NCBI RefSeq assembly: GCF_020985305.1
Contig: NZ_CP087588.1
Coordinates: 496,001 to 560,000 of the forward strand
Reading direction: 5' to 3'
Origin: Croceicoccus sp. Ery15
GTDB taxonomy: Bacteria; Pseudomonadota; Alphaproteobacteria; Sphingomonadales; Sphingomonadaceae
DNA length: 64,000 bases
The notes beneath the pieces were generated by a model. That model saw only the letters and a program-made list of their open reading frames with translations. It was not told where the DNA came from and made no database searches. Positions 9,339-18,371 of the stretch are shown here, piece by piece (the first letter of the stretch is position 1; the number at the start of each line of letters is the position of its first letter). The position numbers and the translations under genes were made by a program.

Positions 9339-9926
9339 TCATTCCACAGCGCGGACGCCGCCATTAGGGAGGTCTGGATCCCAATCATTCTCGTTCAGGT
9401 GGCCTTCGAACTTCGGCACAGGCCTCTCAAACCCTTCCTCGCGGGTCTGGGCAATGCCATTCGTTTCGATGTCGTCGATCAGCCATTTCATCTCGGCGAT
9501 TTCCTTGCGCTGGGCGCGGATGATGCCATTGGCAAGTGCGCGAACGCGCACATCCTTTATCTGCGCCCGCTCGCTGGTCATAATCGCGATGGAATGATGC
9601 GGGATCATAGCGGACATATATTCCTCGTCATCGACTGTGACTTGGCTGCGCACGAGGAAGAGCGAGAGTGCGAAGATAGCGCAGGCAATGCCGATGATGA
9701 TCCAGTTCTTTGCGGTGTTACGGTACATGCGCCACATGAAGAGCAGCATGACGACCGCCATCACCGCGCCCATGAGGAACATCATCCAGAAGCGCGTCTC
9801 GCTCCACATGACATGATCGAGCGCATAGGTATTGAGGTACATCAGGCCGAACATGATGACAGTGGATGTGCCCACCATCGCCATGAAGCGCTTGTAGTTT
9901 CCTTCGGCGGGCTTGTGGTGATCCAT
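9339..9926 (-). CDS. DUF305 domain membrane protein
   Basis: A 195-residue protein with three hydrophobic helices in the first 115 residues (FMAMVGTSTVIMFGLMYL; FWMMFLMGAVMAVVMLLFMW; WIIIGIACAIFALSLFLV), then a DUF305 domain: EEYMSAMIPHHSIAIMTSER with later RAQRKEIAEMKWLIDDI. The MIPHH motif and following Met/Glu residues define this family, often found in copper and silver resistance islands. GGAG precedes the ATG by about 9 bases. Likely a membrane-anchored periplasmic metal-related protein; the biochemical role is not established. Confidence 0.85.
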   Translation of the reverse strand: MDHHKPAEGNYKRFMAMVGTSTVIMFGLMYLNTYALDHVMWSETRFWMMFLMGAVMAVVMLLFMWRMYRNTAKNWIIIGIACAIFALSLFLVRSQVTVDDEEYMSAMIPHHSIAIMTSERAQIKDVRVRALANGIIRAQRKEIAEMKWLIDDIETNGIAQTREEGFERPVPKFEGHLNENDWDPDLPNGGVRAVE

Positions 9927-10393
9927 GGGCGCGTCTCCAGCTGCTGATGTCGCTTATTGACGTCTGCGCCCACTCTTTAGTTCCGCAGATGCGCATGGCT
10001 GACGCCAGCCATCATCGGCTTTCAGTCTGCTGCTGAAGGCGCTGAGATACCGGGAATAGGTGCGGCGCTACCGGACGCTACGTCAGTTACGCCGACAATC
10101 GAGCCCTTCGTTTAATCGAATGTCGGAATCAGAGAATTTTATGACGTTTGGGTGAGCCGATTGTCCCAAAACGTCCATCGAAGTCCAAAAACTTTGGGGA
10201 CACATCTGGGGGCATAAACGCGGATTGAAATATAAAAATCTTTGTTAATCAGTACATAATGTAGAGTTTTCGAATCCCACCCTCTCCGCCATATATAGCC
10301 TAACCCGTTGAAATCGTGAAAGCCCTTGGAATACTTAGGGTTATGGCGCTATGGCCTGTTACATAAATTGTTACATTCCAAGTGCTCTCCACC
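9927..10393. other. Intergenic boundary region of the metal island
   Basis: No credible coding sequence on either strand. The stretch becomes AT-rich near 10220-10330 and contains the tRNA-Ser-like 3' end at 10269-10291. The remainder up to 10393 is probably the leader of the truncated integrase gene. Confidence 0.6.
10269..10291 (+). other. tRNA-Ser 3'-end fragment, probable integration site (att) remnant
   Basis: The sequence TTCGAATCCCACCCTCTCCG followed by CCA is the T-loop, 3' T-stem and acceptor 3' strand of a bacterial tRNA-Ser. No 5' T-stem (GTGGG) or remaining tRNA body precedes it, so it is not a functional tRNA. Such 3' ends are duplicated when islands integrate into tRNA genes, and a truncated integrase N-terminus starts about 100 bp further on, as expected. 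Confidence 0.7.
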
Positions 10394-10495
10394 ATGCTGC
10401 AACGCGTTGCAAAACACCAGTATCTCTTCCGTCGCGGCGCGCGCTATTATTTCCGGCGCGCAGTGCCGAAAGACGTGACGCATGTGTGCACTTGA
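10394..10495 (+). pseudogene. Truncated tyrosine-integrase N-terminus
   Basis: The start encodes MLQRVAKHQYLFRRGARYYF and RRAVPKDV, the characteristic beginning (DUF6538-like) of phage/island integrases that use tRNA sites. Similarity stops after about 31 residues, at about 10485, where sequence of an oppositely oriented reverse-transcriptase gene begins, and the frame ends in TGA at 10493-10495. A deletion or inversion has removed the rest of the integrase. Confidence 0.65.
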
Positions 10496-10749
10496 CGCTG
10501 CATGACTTCGTTGGGGAGGCCCAATTCCCGTTCCAGCCAACCGTGACGTATCGATCCGTAAAAGTTTTCGACGTCGAAGTGGATGAAAAGGGTCCCTTCG
10601 TCGCAAACGCTGAGCGCCGCTAGAAGGGCATTGCGAACCGCCGCCGGTCCACGTCTGGTCCGGTCCTGCGCGAGCATGAACTGGGCCTCGTGGAGGTTCG
10701 CAAATGGGGAAATGGCGGAGCGCAGCATGTACTGCCTGGCGCGATCCAC
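10485..10749 (-). pseudogene. Reverse transcriptase fragment
   Basis: The translated fragment contains RT signatures: ARQYMLRSAISPFANLHEAQ, RRGPAAVRNALLAAL and FIHFDVENFYGSI, where D and FY.SI correspond to RT motif A. The fragment has no later motifs (no YADD) because it is fused at about 10485 to the integrase remnant. Upstream sequence to about 10850 may hold more of the N-terminus in shifted frames. It could derive from a group II intron, retron or defence-associated RT; the preserved part is too short to decide. Confidence 0.6.
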
Positions 10750-10918
10750 CCAGTGAAATGACGTGACGGGCCGGCGGCCAAATGATCGACAGTTCGCACC
10801 CGAGGCTCCAGCGAAAGTTGTTGTCCAGTTCCTTTGAAGCTTGTTCGCTGATCATCCATTCATACGTTTGTCACGAGGCCTGCTTACCGGCGCGTATCCA
10901 TTCCGGCGGAAACTGACA

Positions 10919-11461
10919 TTGCCTCAGCAAGAACTTTCAAGTGACGTGTTGGCCGATGCGCCGGACGATCGTGACTGGGCGGTCGTACAAGCCCGGCTAA
11001 ACACTTTTCTGCGGGCCCGCGGTGCGCGGCCGGAATTGATCGACGATGTAATACAGGAGACGCTGGTCCGGCTTCTCACTATCAGCCGCGAGAAGGAGAT
11101 CGCGAGTATTTTCGCCTTAGGCTTTCGTATTGCCGAAAATCTGCTGATCGATCAGTACCGCGGTGAGGCAAGACTGGCCGGTGAGCCCGATGTTGAATGG
11201 AATTGCGATCGGCCGTCGGCCGATCGCGTAGTTGACTCCCGTCGGGCAATGGAAGTGTTCCAACGTTGCCTGAACAATATGCCGCCGCTGCGACGCGAAG
11301 TGCTGGTGCGCAGGCGCGTTCGGCAAGAAACCTGCCGCACTATCGCTGACGATCTTTCCATGAGCGCGAAGGCGGTGGAAAAACATATCACGCGCGGACT
11401 GATCGATCTGCGCCGGGCTATGGACAAGGCGGGTATCGATCCGACAGGATGGTCTGAATGA
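10919..11461 (+). CDS. FecI-like ECF sigma factor
   Basis: A 180-residue ECF sigma of the iron-starvation (FecI) group. Region 2: LIDDVIQETLVRLLTISREK with ENLLIDQYRGEARL. Region 4: LPPL-type motif MPPLRREVLVRRRVRQETCR followed by ADDLSMSAKAVEKHITRGL. TTG at 10919 (LPQQELSS) is chosen because upstream codons come from the reverse-transcriptase remnant; a longer frame from 10841 is possible. It overlaps the fecR-like gene by four bases (ATGA). It should drive the TonB receptor at 12580 once released by the FecR-like protein. Confidence 0.85.
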   Translation: MPQQELSSDVLADAPDDRDWAVVQARLNTFLRARGARPELIDDVIQETLVRLLTISREKEIASIFALGFRIAENLLIDQYRGEARLAGEPDVEWNCDRPSADRVVDSRRAMEVFQRCLNNMPPLRREVLVRRRVRQETCRTIADDLSMSAKAVEKHITRGLIDLRRAMDKAGIDPTGWSE

Positions 11462-12453
11462 AGACGGAAAAAGCCCACGATATCGACAGCGAGGCTGCGG
11501 TCTGGATCGAGCGGATGAGCCGTCCGGTACAGGATAGCGAAATTGCCGCTGCATTCGACTGCTGGATCGTCGCGGATCCGCGCCATGCCGAAAGTTATGC
11601 GCGCCTTTCGGCCCTGTGGCATGCGGACGCGTTGGAACAGGCGCTGTATTCCGGTGTCCCGCTGAATGACAATGATCTGTCGGAATCCGCAGATACCGGC
11701 GCGGCTATATCAGCACCGCCAATCGTTGGCGCGGTGCGCAGGTGGAGCGGCAATCGGCTGGCCGGAATCGCGGCTGCTTTCGCCGCCGCCATCGTCGCCG
11801 TTCCGCTGGCGCAAGGCGTGATGGCTCCCGATATTGCCTATAGCGCGCCGCTTGGAGAGAACCGCACTATCAGCCTGCCCGACGGGTCGACGGTTACGTT
11901 GGCGGGCGGCTCGCGGCTAAGTGCCCGGATCACGCCATGGTCCCGCCGCGTGACGATGGAGAGTGGCGGCGCTTTTTTCGATGTCGCGCATGAAAATCTG
12001 CGCGGCTTTAAGGTAGATACAGGCACGGCCCGCGTCGCCGTGCTGGGTACTGCATTCGATATCGATCTTGTCGAAGACGGCGAGCGCGAAGTCCGTGTGT
12101 TCCGCGGTGAGGTGAGCGTTGAGGCGGGCAATGGTGAATGGCGACTTCCGGCGGGCAGTGGTCTTGCCATTGGTGCCAATCGCGTCCGCAGCCTCGATGA
12201 TGTAGAGGGCCAGCGCCCTGCATGGATCGACGGCTGGTTCGACGCGCAGGACACGTCTTTGTCCCGGCTGGTCGAACGGCTAAACCGGAATTCCCCTCAT
12301 GCCGTACAACTGGCCGAACCGGAGCTGGGCGAATTGCAGGTTACAGGCCGCTTCCGCTTGAACCGGCCCGAGGAAATGCTGGAAACGCTGGCGACCATCC
12401 ACGGGCTGACATGGCGTGAAGAGGGCGACCACTATATTCTTTCCCGTCGCTGA
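11458..12453 (+). CDS. FecR-like transmembrane anti-sigma regulator
   Basis: A 331-residue FecR protein. It has an N-terminal cytoplasmic DUF4880-like segment (AAVWIERMSRPVQDSEIAAA with DPRHAESYARLSALW), one membrane helix (LAGIAAAFAAAIVAVPLAQG, about residues 100-119), and a periplasmic FecR domain (ISLPDGSTVTLAGGSRLSAR; ESGGAFFDVAHE; VAVLGTAFDI), ending with a secretin/TonB short-domain-like tail. It receives the signal from the STN domain of the adjacent TonB receptor and controls the FecI-like sigma. Confidence 0.92.
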   Translation: MKTEKAHDIDSEAAVWIERMSRPVQDSEIAAAFDCWIVADPRHAESYARLSALWHADALEQALYSGVPLNDNDLSESADTGAAISAPPIVGAVRRWSGNRLAGIAAAFAAAIVAVPLAQGVMAPDIAYSAPLGENRTISLPDGSTVTLAGGSRLSARITPWSRRVTMESGGAFFDVAHENLRGFKVDTGTARVAVLGTAFDIDLVEDGEREVRVFRGEVSVEAGNGEWRLPAGSGLAIGANRVRSLDDVEGQRPAWIDGWFDAQDTSLSRLVERLNRNSPHAVQLAEPELGELQVTGRFRLNRPEEMLETLATIHGLTWREEGDHYILSRR

Positions 12454-12579
12454 GGTTGTCCACCGCCCGTCTTAAAAATAACATAGAAAATTCATATATT
12501 TGTAACAAAACTTTTTTGTCGGGTTTTGTGTTGCAACTGCGTCTTCCCCCTGCTTTCGAGCTTTCAGACGGGGAAAACC
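12454..12579 (+). promoter_or_regulatory. AT-rich promoter region of the TonB receptor gene
   Basis: A 126-bp gap, markedly AT-rich at 12474-12535 (runs of A and T6) compared with its surroundings. As the only gap in the sigma/anti-sigma/receptor set, it is the likely site of the FecI-dependent promoter. No individual -35/-10 box was assigned. Confidence 0.45.
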
Positions 12580-15500
12580 ATGTTTCGCGTAGACCATATT
12601 CGCAGCGGCGTTTCGGCGCTGGCTCTTTCGCTTGCCTCTATGCCGCTTACTGCAGCCTTTGCGCCGGCCCATGCTGCTACCGCGCAGAGTTATAGCTTTG
12701 CCATTCCCGCGCAGGATCTGGCCAGTGCGCTTCGCCAATATTCACGCACGACCGGCATTCAGATCGCCGCATCGGCCGATACCTTGCGCGGCCGTCGCAG
12801 TGCGGGCGTTTCGGGAACGCTCACCGCCGAGGCTGCGCTGGAGCGGATCATATCCGGAGCGGGCGTTGCGGTGCAGCGGCAGGGCAGCACGATTATCGTT
12901 ACCGAAGCTGCCGCTACGCTTGCTCAAGCCGCGCAGTCGAACGCCGCTACCGGTGCCGGACAGGTGACTGGACCGGAGGGGCAGGACATTGTCGTCACCG
13001 GCTATTTCGAGGCACTGCAAGAGTCAGTCGAGAAAAAGCGCGATGCCGATGTTATCTCAGATACGGTCAGCGCGGACGACATGGGCAAGCTGCCTGCCAA
13101 TAATGTCTCGGAATCGCTTGCGCGCCTGCCCGGCGTGAACGCCGTACGTAATGCCACGACTGGTGAGGGTGACCGCATCACGGTGCGCGGCCTATCGACT
13201 GAACTTAACAATTATTCGATCAATGGCGTGCGACTTGGCGGTGCGGGTTCGCGTGACGAAGTGTTCTATCGTGGTGTGCGTCTGTCAGTATTGCCGCCGG
13301 ACGGGATCAAGGAAATCACCGTCTTCAAAACGCTGACTCCCGATCGCGATGGCGACGCATTGGGCGGATCGGTCGATATATCGACTCCCACGGCCTTTGA
13401 TCAGGACCCCACCTATTTCCGCCTATCGGCCCAAGGCGGGATGCTTGACAAGTTCGACGATCGCAAATCGGCGCAAGTGTCCGCCGCTGCATCGCGTCAA
13501 TTCTCGGACAGTTTCGGCGCTTTCGTTTCAGGCAGTTGGAGCAAGCGCCGATCGCAGTTCGAACAGAACGGGGTGGACGGCGATAACCAGCCCGACACAT
13601 GGTATGCAGACAGCGAGACACTGGGCTGGGACCCGAACCGGTTCGTGCTACGCGGCATGGATCTGGGCTTTGGCGATACAGAGGTGGAACGTTGGGGCGT
13701 GAACTCCAGCGTGGACTTCCGTTCGGAGAACCACGATTTCCATTTGCGCGGCCAGTACAATGAATATCGCCAGACCGAATTCCTGAACCGGCTGAATTTC
13801 CGCAACGATACCACGCGTAATTCGACCCGCCTGTCGCAGGTGGACGCCGGTCAAACCGACTTGCTTCAGCCCGAGGATAATATCGTCGGCTATGACGATG
13901 CACTGGGTCGCATCTATGCCTATACTACCGGCCAGATCGTGGATCGCGACGGTGATGGGATCATCACCGATGCCGACCGTTCCGCCCGCTCGACTTATAG
14001 TCTTGTCGGCAGTTCGGGACAATGGGACCCGCAAGGCTTCCGCCTTCGCCGATTTTGGGAAGGATCCAACGAAACCGGTACGCTGGGATCGGCCAATTTC
14101 GGCGGCGTATCGCGCTTTAACGCCATTACGGTTGACTACGACCTATCCTATTCGCAGTCCGAGGACAATCTGGACGACGGGTATGAGCTGGAATTCCGCA
14201 GCGACAAATATGGCTGGCGTGGCAACAAGGGCGTGCTGTTTTCGGCTGCCGAGGATGCGCGCTTTCCGAAATGGTTGTTGAACGATGCGGGTCTGGCCGG
14301 GGTGCAGGACCCGGCCGAATATAATTTCAGCGGGCTCGAAGGCGAAGTCGGCGGTTCGAACGAAAAATTGTGGCAGGCCCAGTTCAACCTTGAATGGGAA
14401 CTCGGCGGCGGCCTGCTGGACACGGTGAAGACGGGAGCGAAGTACTACAACTCGCGCCGCCGAACCTACGAAGGCTCGTTTCTCGACCTGAATGCCGATG
14501 GCACTCTGGCGGATTTTTCCAGCCTGTACGGCAAGGAAATTACCAGCCTGTTCGGCGGCGCCTATAGCGGCGATTATCGGCTGGGCGTAACGCTGGACAA
14601 TGATGCGATGATGGACGAACTGCAGCGCGCCGAAAGCGGCGAGAGCAGCCTGTTCGACGGTTTCGCTGTCGATCCCTCGCAAGCCGATTTGTCGGACGAG
14701 GACAGCTTCCATTTCGACGAGCGTGTGATCTCGGCCTATATGATGGGAACGGCGCAAATCGGCAGGGCACAGCTGATCGCGGGGCTTCGCATGGAGAATA
14801 CCCGCAATACCATCGATGCGTGGAATATCGATCCGGTGCTGGGCGAACGTTTCGCCAACGACCGGTCCAGTTTTACCAACTGGTTGCCTTCGGTTCATGT
14901 CAATTACGATTTCGACAATCGCACCAAGCTGCGCGGCGCAGTCTGGACCAGCTTCGCCCGCCCCGATATCGCGCGCATGAGCTCCGCCCGCGAATATGCC
15001 TATGATCAGGACCCCGATGGTGACGGCGTGCTTAACCCGACGAGCGACTGGGTGCTGGTCGGGATCGAGATGGGCAATCCCGATCTGAAGCCCTTGACGT
15101 CGACCAATTTCGACCTGTCGCTGGAACATTATGCAGGTCGTTCGGGTGCCTACTCGGTCGCTGTGTTCTATAAGGACATCAGCAATTTCCTGTTCCGTTC
15201 GTCGTCGAGCAATATCCGCGACGGGACGGCAGGGGTTAACATCAATCCCGAAGGTGTTGTCGTGACGATGCCGAACAATGGCGAATGGGCCAAGGTTTAC
15301 GGCGTTGAAATAAGCGCGCAGCAATTGCTGCACTGGCTGCCGGGCGTGTTCGGTTCGCTGGGCTTTGCGGGCAATCTTACCCTTCAACGGTCGGAAGCGA
15401 AGACGGGGCTGTCCTGGCATCCTGACGATTACACGCTGCCCCTTATGGAAACACCAGAAACTATCGCGAACCTGCAAATATTCTGGGAACGCGACGGTTG

Positions 15501-15765
15501 GGAAATCTATGGCGCGTGGAACTATCAGTCCAAGTTCCTTGCCGGGATCAACGACTTCGGCAACGATCCATACGAACAGGCATATGACTTTGTGGACCTG
15601 ACTTTCCGGAAGAGCTTCATGGAAAAGTCGTCGGTCCAGTTTCAGGTGCAGAACCTGTTCGATTCCCACACCTATTGGCAGACCGTGTCGACGGGCGAAG
15701 GGGCGAGCCGCGCTTATATCAAGAACGGGCGGTCGATGTCGCTCGGCTTGAACCTGATCTTCTGA
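12580..15765 (+). CDS. TonB-dependent receptor with STN signalling domain
   Basis: A 1061-residue outer-membrane receptor. After the signal peptide (cut near AHA|A) comes an STN domain (FAIPAQDLASALRQYSRTTG to VQRQGSTIIVTEA, about residues 35-105), a TonB-box region (DIVVTGYF), the plug (NNVSESLARLPGVNAVRN; ITVRGLSTELNNYSINGVRL) and a 22-strand barrel ending in LNLIF. The STN domain and the adjacent fecIR-like genes mark a transducing receptor that reports substrate binding to FecR. The large size and plug sequence fit the Caulobacter/Xanthomonas-type receptor group. The start at 12580 is chosen because a signal peptide follows directly; 12526 is open but unlikely. Confidence 0.93.
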   Translation: MFRVDHIRSGVSALALSLASMPLTAAFAPAHAATAQSYSFAIPAQDLASALRQYSRTTGIQIAASADTLRGRRSAGVSGTLTAEAALERIISGAGVAVQRQGSTIIVTEAAATLAQAAQSNAATGAGQVTGPEGQDIVVTGYFEALQESVEKKRDADVISDTVSADDMGKLPANNVSESLARLPGVNAVRNATTGEGDRITVRGLSTELNNYSINGVRLGGAGSRDEVFYRGVRLSVLPPDGIKEITVFKTLTPDRDGDALGGSVDISTPTAFDQDPTYFRLSAQGGMLDKFDDRKSAQVSAAASRQFSDSFGAFVSGSWSKRRSQFEQNGVDGDNQPDTWYADSETLGWDPNRFVLRGMDLGFGDTEVERWGVNSSVDFRSENHDFHLRGQYNEYRQTEFLNRLNFRNDTTRNSTRLSQVDAGQTDLLQPEDNIVGYDDALGRIYAYTTGQIVDRDGDGIITDADRSARSTYSLVGSSGQWDPQGFRLRRFWEGSNETGTLGSANFGGVSRFNAITVDYDLSYSQSEDNLDDGYELEFRSDKYGWRGNKGVLFSAAEDARFPKWLLNDAGLAGVQDPAEYNFSGLEGEVGGSNEKLWQAQFNLEWELGGGLLDTVKTGAKYYNSRRRTYEGSFLDLNADGTLADFSSLYGKEITSLFGGAYSGDYRLGVTLDNDAMMDELQRAESGESSLFDGFAVDPSQADLSDEDSFHFDERVISAYMMGTAQIGRAQLIAGLRMENTRNTIDAWNIDPVLGERFANDRSSFTNWLPSVHVNYDFDNRTKLRGAVWTSFARPDIARMSSAREYAYDQDPDGDGVLNPTSDWVLVGIEMGNPDLKPLTSTNFDLSLEHYAGRSGAYSVAVFYKDISNFLFRSSSSNIRDGTAGVNINPEGVVVTMPNNGEWAKVYGVEISAQQLLHWLPGVFGSLGFAGNLTLQRSEAKTGLSWHPDDYTLPLMETPETIANLQIFWERDGWEIYGAWNYQSKFLAGINDFGNDPYEQAYDFVDLTFRKSFMEKSSVQFQVQNLFDSHTYWQTVSTGEGASRAYIKNGRSMSLGLNLIF

Positions 15766-15779
15766 ACGGAGCGAGCAAG

Positions 15780-17048
15780 ATGAAACCGGCTTTGCCATAT
15801 CTTTTCGCCGCCAGCATGTTGTTCACCTGCGCCGTCCCCGTGACGGCGCAAGATACCGCACAGCCTGCACTTGCACCCGCAACCGTCGCACCAGAGCGTA
15901 TAATCCTGAATCTGACCGAGGATACGGCGCATGAAATGGCAATAAGCTGGCGCAGCGCCCCCGGCCTTGTCGGCAAGGTCGAATTTGCGGTCGCGACGGC
16001 AGGGCCGGATTTCGCGAAAAGCCCGATGGTCGTTGCTGCAGTGACCGATGACGCGACCTATGCGGTGCAGGAAAACCCCGCCTTTAGCGCGGCCTATCAT
16101 TCAGCGGTGTTGCGCGATCTTCAGCCCGAAACTGTCTATGCCTATCGTGTGGGCGACGGGACGAACTGGTCGGAGTGGTTCCAGTTCCGCACCGGTTCCG
16201 AAACGCTCAAGCCGTTCAGCTTTATCTATCTGGGCGACATGCAGAACAATGTATTGTCCGAGGCATCGCGGACCTTGCGCATGGCGTTTCGCATGGGGGG
16301 CGAAGCGGCATTTGTGATCCACGCGGGCGATCTGATCAATCGCCATAATTCCGACCGTGAATGGGGCGAATGGTTCGCAGCGGGCGGTTTTCATTATGCC
16401 CAGACGCCGCAGATGCCGACGCCCGGCAATCACGAATATGGCAAGGACGAGGTCGCGGCCGCAGGTTCTTCCGTGACCGGCCAGTGGCGCCGTCAATTCA
16501 CTCTGCCCGAAAACGGACCGGCGGGGCTGGAAGACGGAGCCGAGACCTACTGGCACACCGATTACCAAGGGCTTCGCCTGATTTCGATCGATTCCCCCCA
16601 GCTTGACAGGAATGATGAGGCGCGGGCCGAAACGCTGGCATGGCTGGAAGGTTTACTGGTCGACAACCCCAATCGCTGGACTGTTATTTTCCTGCATTTC
16701 CCGCTGTTTTCCAGCGAACCCGACCGTGACAATCCCAAAATACGCGCTGCGCTGAAACCATTAATCGACAAGTATGGCGTCGATCTGGTGCTGCAGGGTC
16801 ACGATCACGGCTATGCACGCGGCTCTATCGACGCAAATGGCCCCGCCGATGATGGCGAGGGCGCAACCTATGTCGTATCGGTCGCGGGGCCCAAGATGTA
16901 CGAGGTAGGCAAGCTGGATTGGGCGCATAGATCGGCATCACGTACGCAGAGTTTTCAACTGATCGATGTGAACGGTGACGAACTGGTCTATCGGTCATTT
17001 ACCGCGAATGGCGACACGCTGGATGCGGTGACGCTACATAAGCCCTGA
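15780..17048 (+). CDS. Secreted purple acid phosphatase-like metallophosphoesterase
   Basis: A 422-residue protein: signal peptide (cut near VTAQ), an N-terminal fibronectin-like domain (ERIILNLTEDTAHEMAISWR; LQPETVYAYRVGDGTNWSEW), then a calcineurin-like metallophosphoesterase with IYLGDMQ, HAGDLINR, GNHEYG, FLHFPLF and QGHDHGYARG. These are the metal-site motifs of purple acid phosphatases and phosphodiesterases. It starts 14 bp after the receptor gene stop, so it is probably in the same transcript. Inferred role: releasing phosphate from an organophosphate that is either the receptor's substrate or its precursor. Confidence 0.88.
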   Translation: MKPALPYLFAASMLFTCAVPVTAQDTAQPALAPATVAPERIILNLTEDTAHEMAISWRSAPGLVGKVEFAVATAGPDFAKSPMVVAAVTDDATYAVQENPAFSAAYHSAVLRDLQPETVYAYRVGDGTNWSEWFQFRTGSETLKPFSFIYLGDMQNNVLSEASRTLRMAFRMGGEAAFVIHAGDLINRHNSDREWGEWFAAGGFHYAQTPQMPTPGNHEYGKDEVAAAGSSVTGQWRRQFTLPENGPAGLEDGAETYWHTDYQGLRLISIDSPQLDRNDEARAETLAWLEGLLVDNPNRWTVIFLHFPLFSSEPDRDNPKIRAALKPLIDKYGVDLVLQGHDHGYARGSIDANGPADDGEGATYVVSVAGPKMYEVGKLDWAHRSASRTQSFQLIDVNGDELVYRSFTANGDTLDAVTLHKP

Positions 17049-17242
17049 GCAACACGCTGCATTATCACCCGAACTGGACCTTTCAGCAGCTTCCTCTTGC
17101 CAGGTTGAGAGCTAAGTGTATCTAGAAAATAGATTATTTTTATCAAAGATGTCGTTCGGTGTTGTCTGTGGGTTCACCTCAGAACGAATGAATGGACGGC
17201 AGCTTGCGAAATTTTGATCCGTCTCGCGGAACTGCAGCTCTG
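17049..17242. other. Convergent intergenic region
   Basis: A 194-bp gap between two converging genes. AT-rich around 17115-17150. I see no convincing gene or strong terminator hairpin. Confidence 0.4.
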
Positions 17243-18298
17243 TTAGCGAATTCCGGATTGGAGTTCCGCACTTAGAATCTTGACGAGATCGGCTGCCGGA
17301 AAATTGCGAGATAATGGTGCGCCTTGTCCTGCCCATTGAGCGGCGTATCCGGTCTCGCCAGTTGCCTTGGCTGCGGCGATCAGCGCCTTTCCCGCGTCAT
17401 AAGTCATTGGATAGCCGGGATGCGGCAAGCCAACGATGCTGCCCCATTGCGTAAACTTGTTGGGCAATCCTCGTGCTGGCCGTCCGGAAATGGCGGAGGT
17501 CATCACTGTGTTCATTGCAGACGGACTAGCCAAGGCCTTGCGATATGCGGCATCAGCGCTGCTTTCGGGACAGGCGACGAAAGCGGTGCCCAACTGGGCA
17601 GAGATCGCACCCAGGTCAAGCGCGGCACGGATGCCCTGGCCATCCATGATTCCTCCTGCTGCGATGACCGGCAGCCCACATTGCTGCACCAGCAGGCGGG
17701 TGAGTGCCATCGTACCAAGCCGACTGTCAGGCGCGTCCTGATCGAACACTCCGCGATGGCCGCCCGCTTCCCATCCCTGTGCCACAACCCCGTCGATCCC
17801 AGCATTTCTTGCGGCAACCGCATCTTCAAGATTTGTGGTAGTCGCCAGCAACAGACAACCGGCCTCCTTAAGTGCGCTGATGCGTGCGGCATCGGGCAGG
17901 CCGAAGTGAAAACTGACAACGGCAGGCGCTGTCTCGATCAGGAGGGCCAGCATGTCGTCGTCCTCGACGAAGCTTTTGTAGATCGGACGAAGCTCTGTCG
18001 GGGGCTGTACACGGTATTTGTCGAACAGTGGCGTCATTGCCGAGATCCACGCCATTTCGCGGGCAATGTTGCGCTGCGCCGGTTGATGGACGAAGACGTT
18101 GACGTTGAACGGCCTGGCTGTGAGTGCCCGCACGCCTGCGATCATCTCACGGGCGCCAGCGTCGTCGGTCGCTCCCACGCCTATCGATCCCAGCGCCCCC
18201 GCATTGCTGACGGCAGCACACAGTCGCGGAGTGGATACGCCCGCCATCGGTGCCTGTACGATGGGAAGCGAAACTCCCAGATTTTCCAGCAAAGACAT
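17243..18298 (-). CDS. Nitronate monooxygenase family FMN oxidoreductase
   Basis: A 351-residue TIM-barrel flavoprotein of the nitronate monooxygenase/2-nitropropane dioxygenase family. Visible motifs: LPIVQAPMAGVSTP at the N-terminus, VSFHFGLP, VVAQGWEAGGHRG, VIAAGGIMDGQGI and LGTAFVACPES, which form the FMN phosphate site and active-site edge. The family oxidises alkyl nitronates with O2, but some members are NADH:quinone reductases or enoyl reductases; the exact substrate cannot be read. No clear operon partner: it converges with the phosphatase gene and is 73 bp from the Lrp gene on the same strand. Confidence 0.88.
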   Translation of the reverse strand: MSLLENLGVSLPIVQAPMAGVSTPRLCAAVSNAGALGSIGVGATDDAGAREMIAGVRALTARPFNVNVFVHQPAQRNIAREMAWISAMTPLFDKYRVQPPTELRPIYKSFVEDDDMLALLIETAPAVVSFHFGLPDAARISALKEAGCLLLATTTNLEDAVAARNAGIDGVVAQGWEAGGHRGVFDQDAPDSRLGTMALTRLLVQQCGLPVIAAGGIMDGQGIRAALDLGAISAQLGTAFVACPESSADAAYRKALASPSAMNTVMTSAISGRPARGLPNKFTQWGSIVGLPHPGYPMTYDAGKALIAAAKATGETGYAAQWAGQGAPLSRNFPAADLVKILSAELQSGIR

Positions 18299-18371
18299 AC
18301 ATTCACCATAGCATGGCGCATGGCAAATGCCGCTGTCGATAACCGGACTGTTCAGGATTACCTCTCGCAGC

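Noticed and set aside
10231-10291. A complete tRNA gene
   Set aside because: Only the T-loop and 3' acceptor strand are present; the 5' acceptor, D-arm, anticodon arm and 5' T-stem are missing.
14143-15798. A 551-codon open frame on the minus strand
   Set aside because: Antisense to the STN-type TonB receptor; no recognisable domain.
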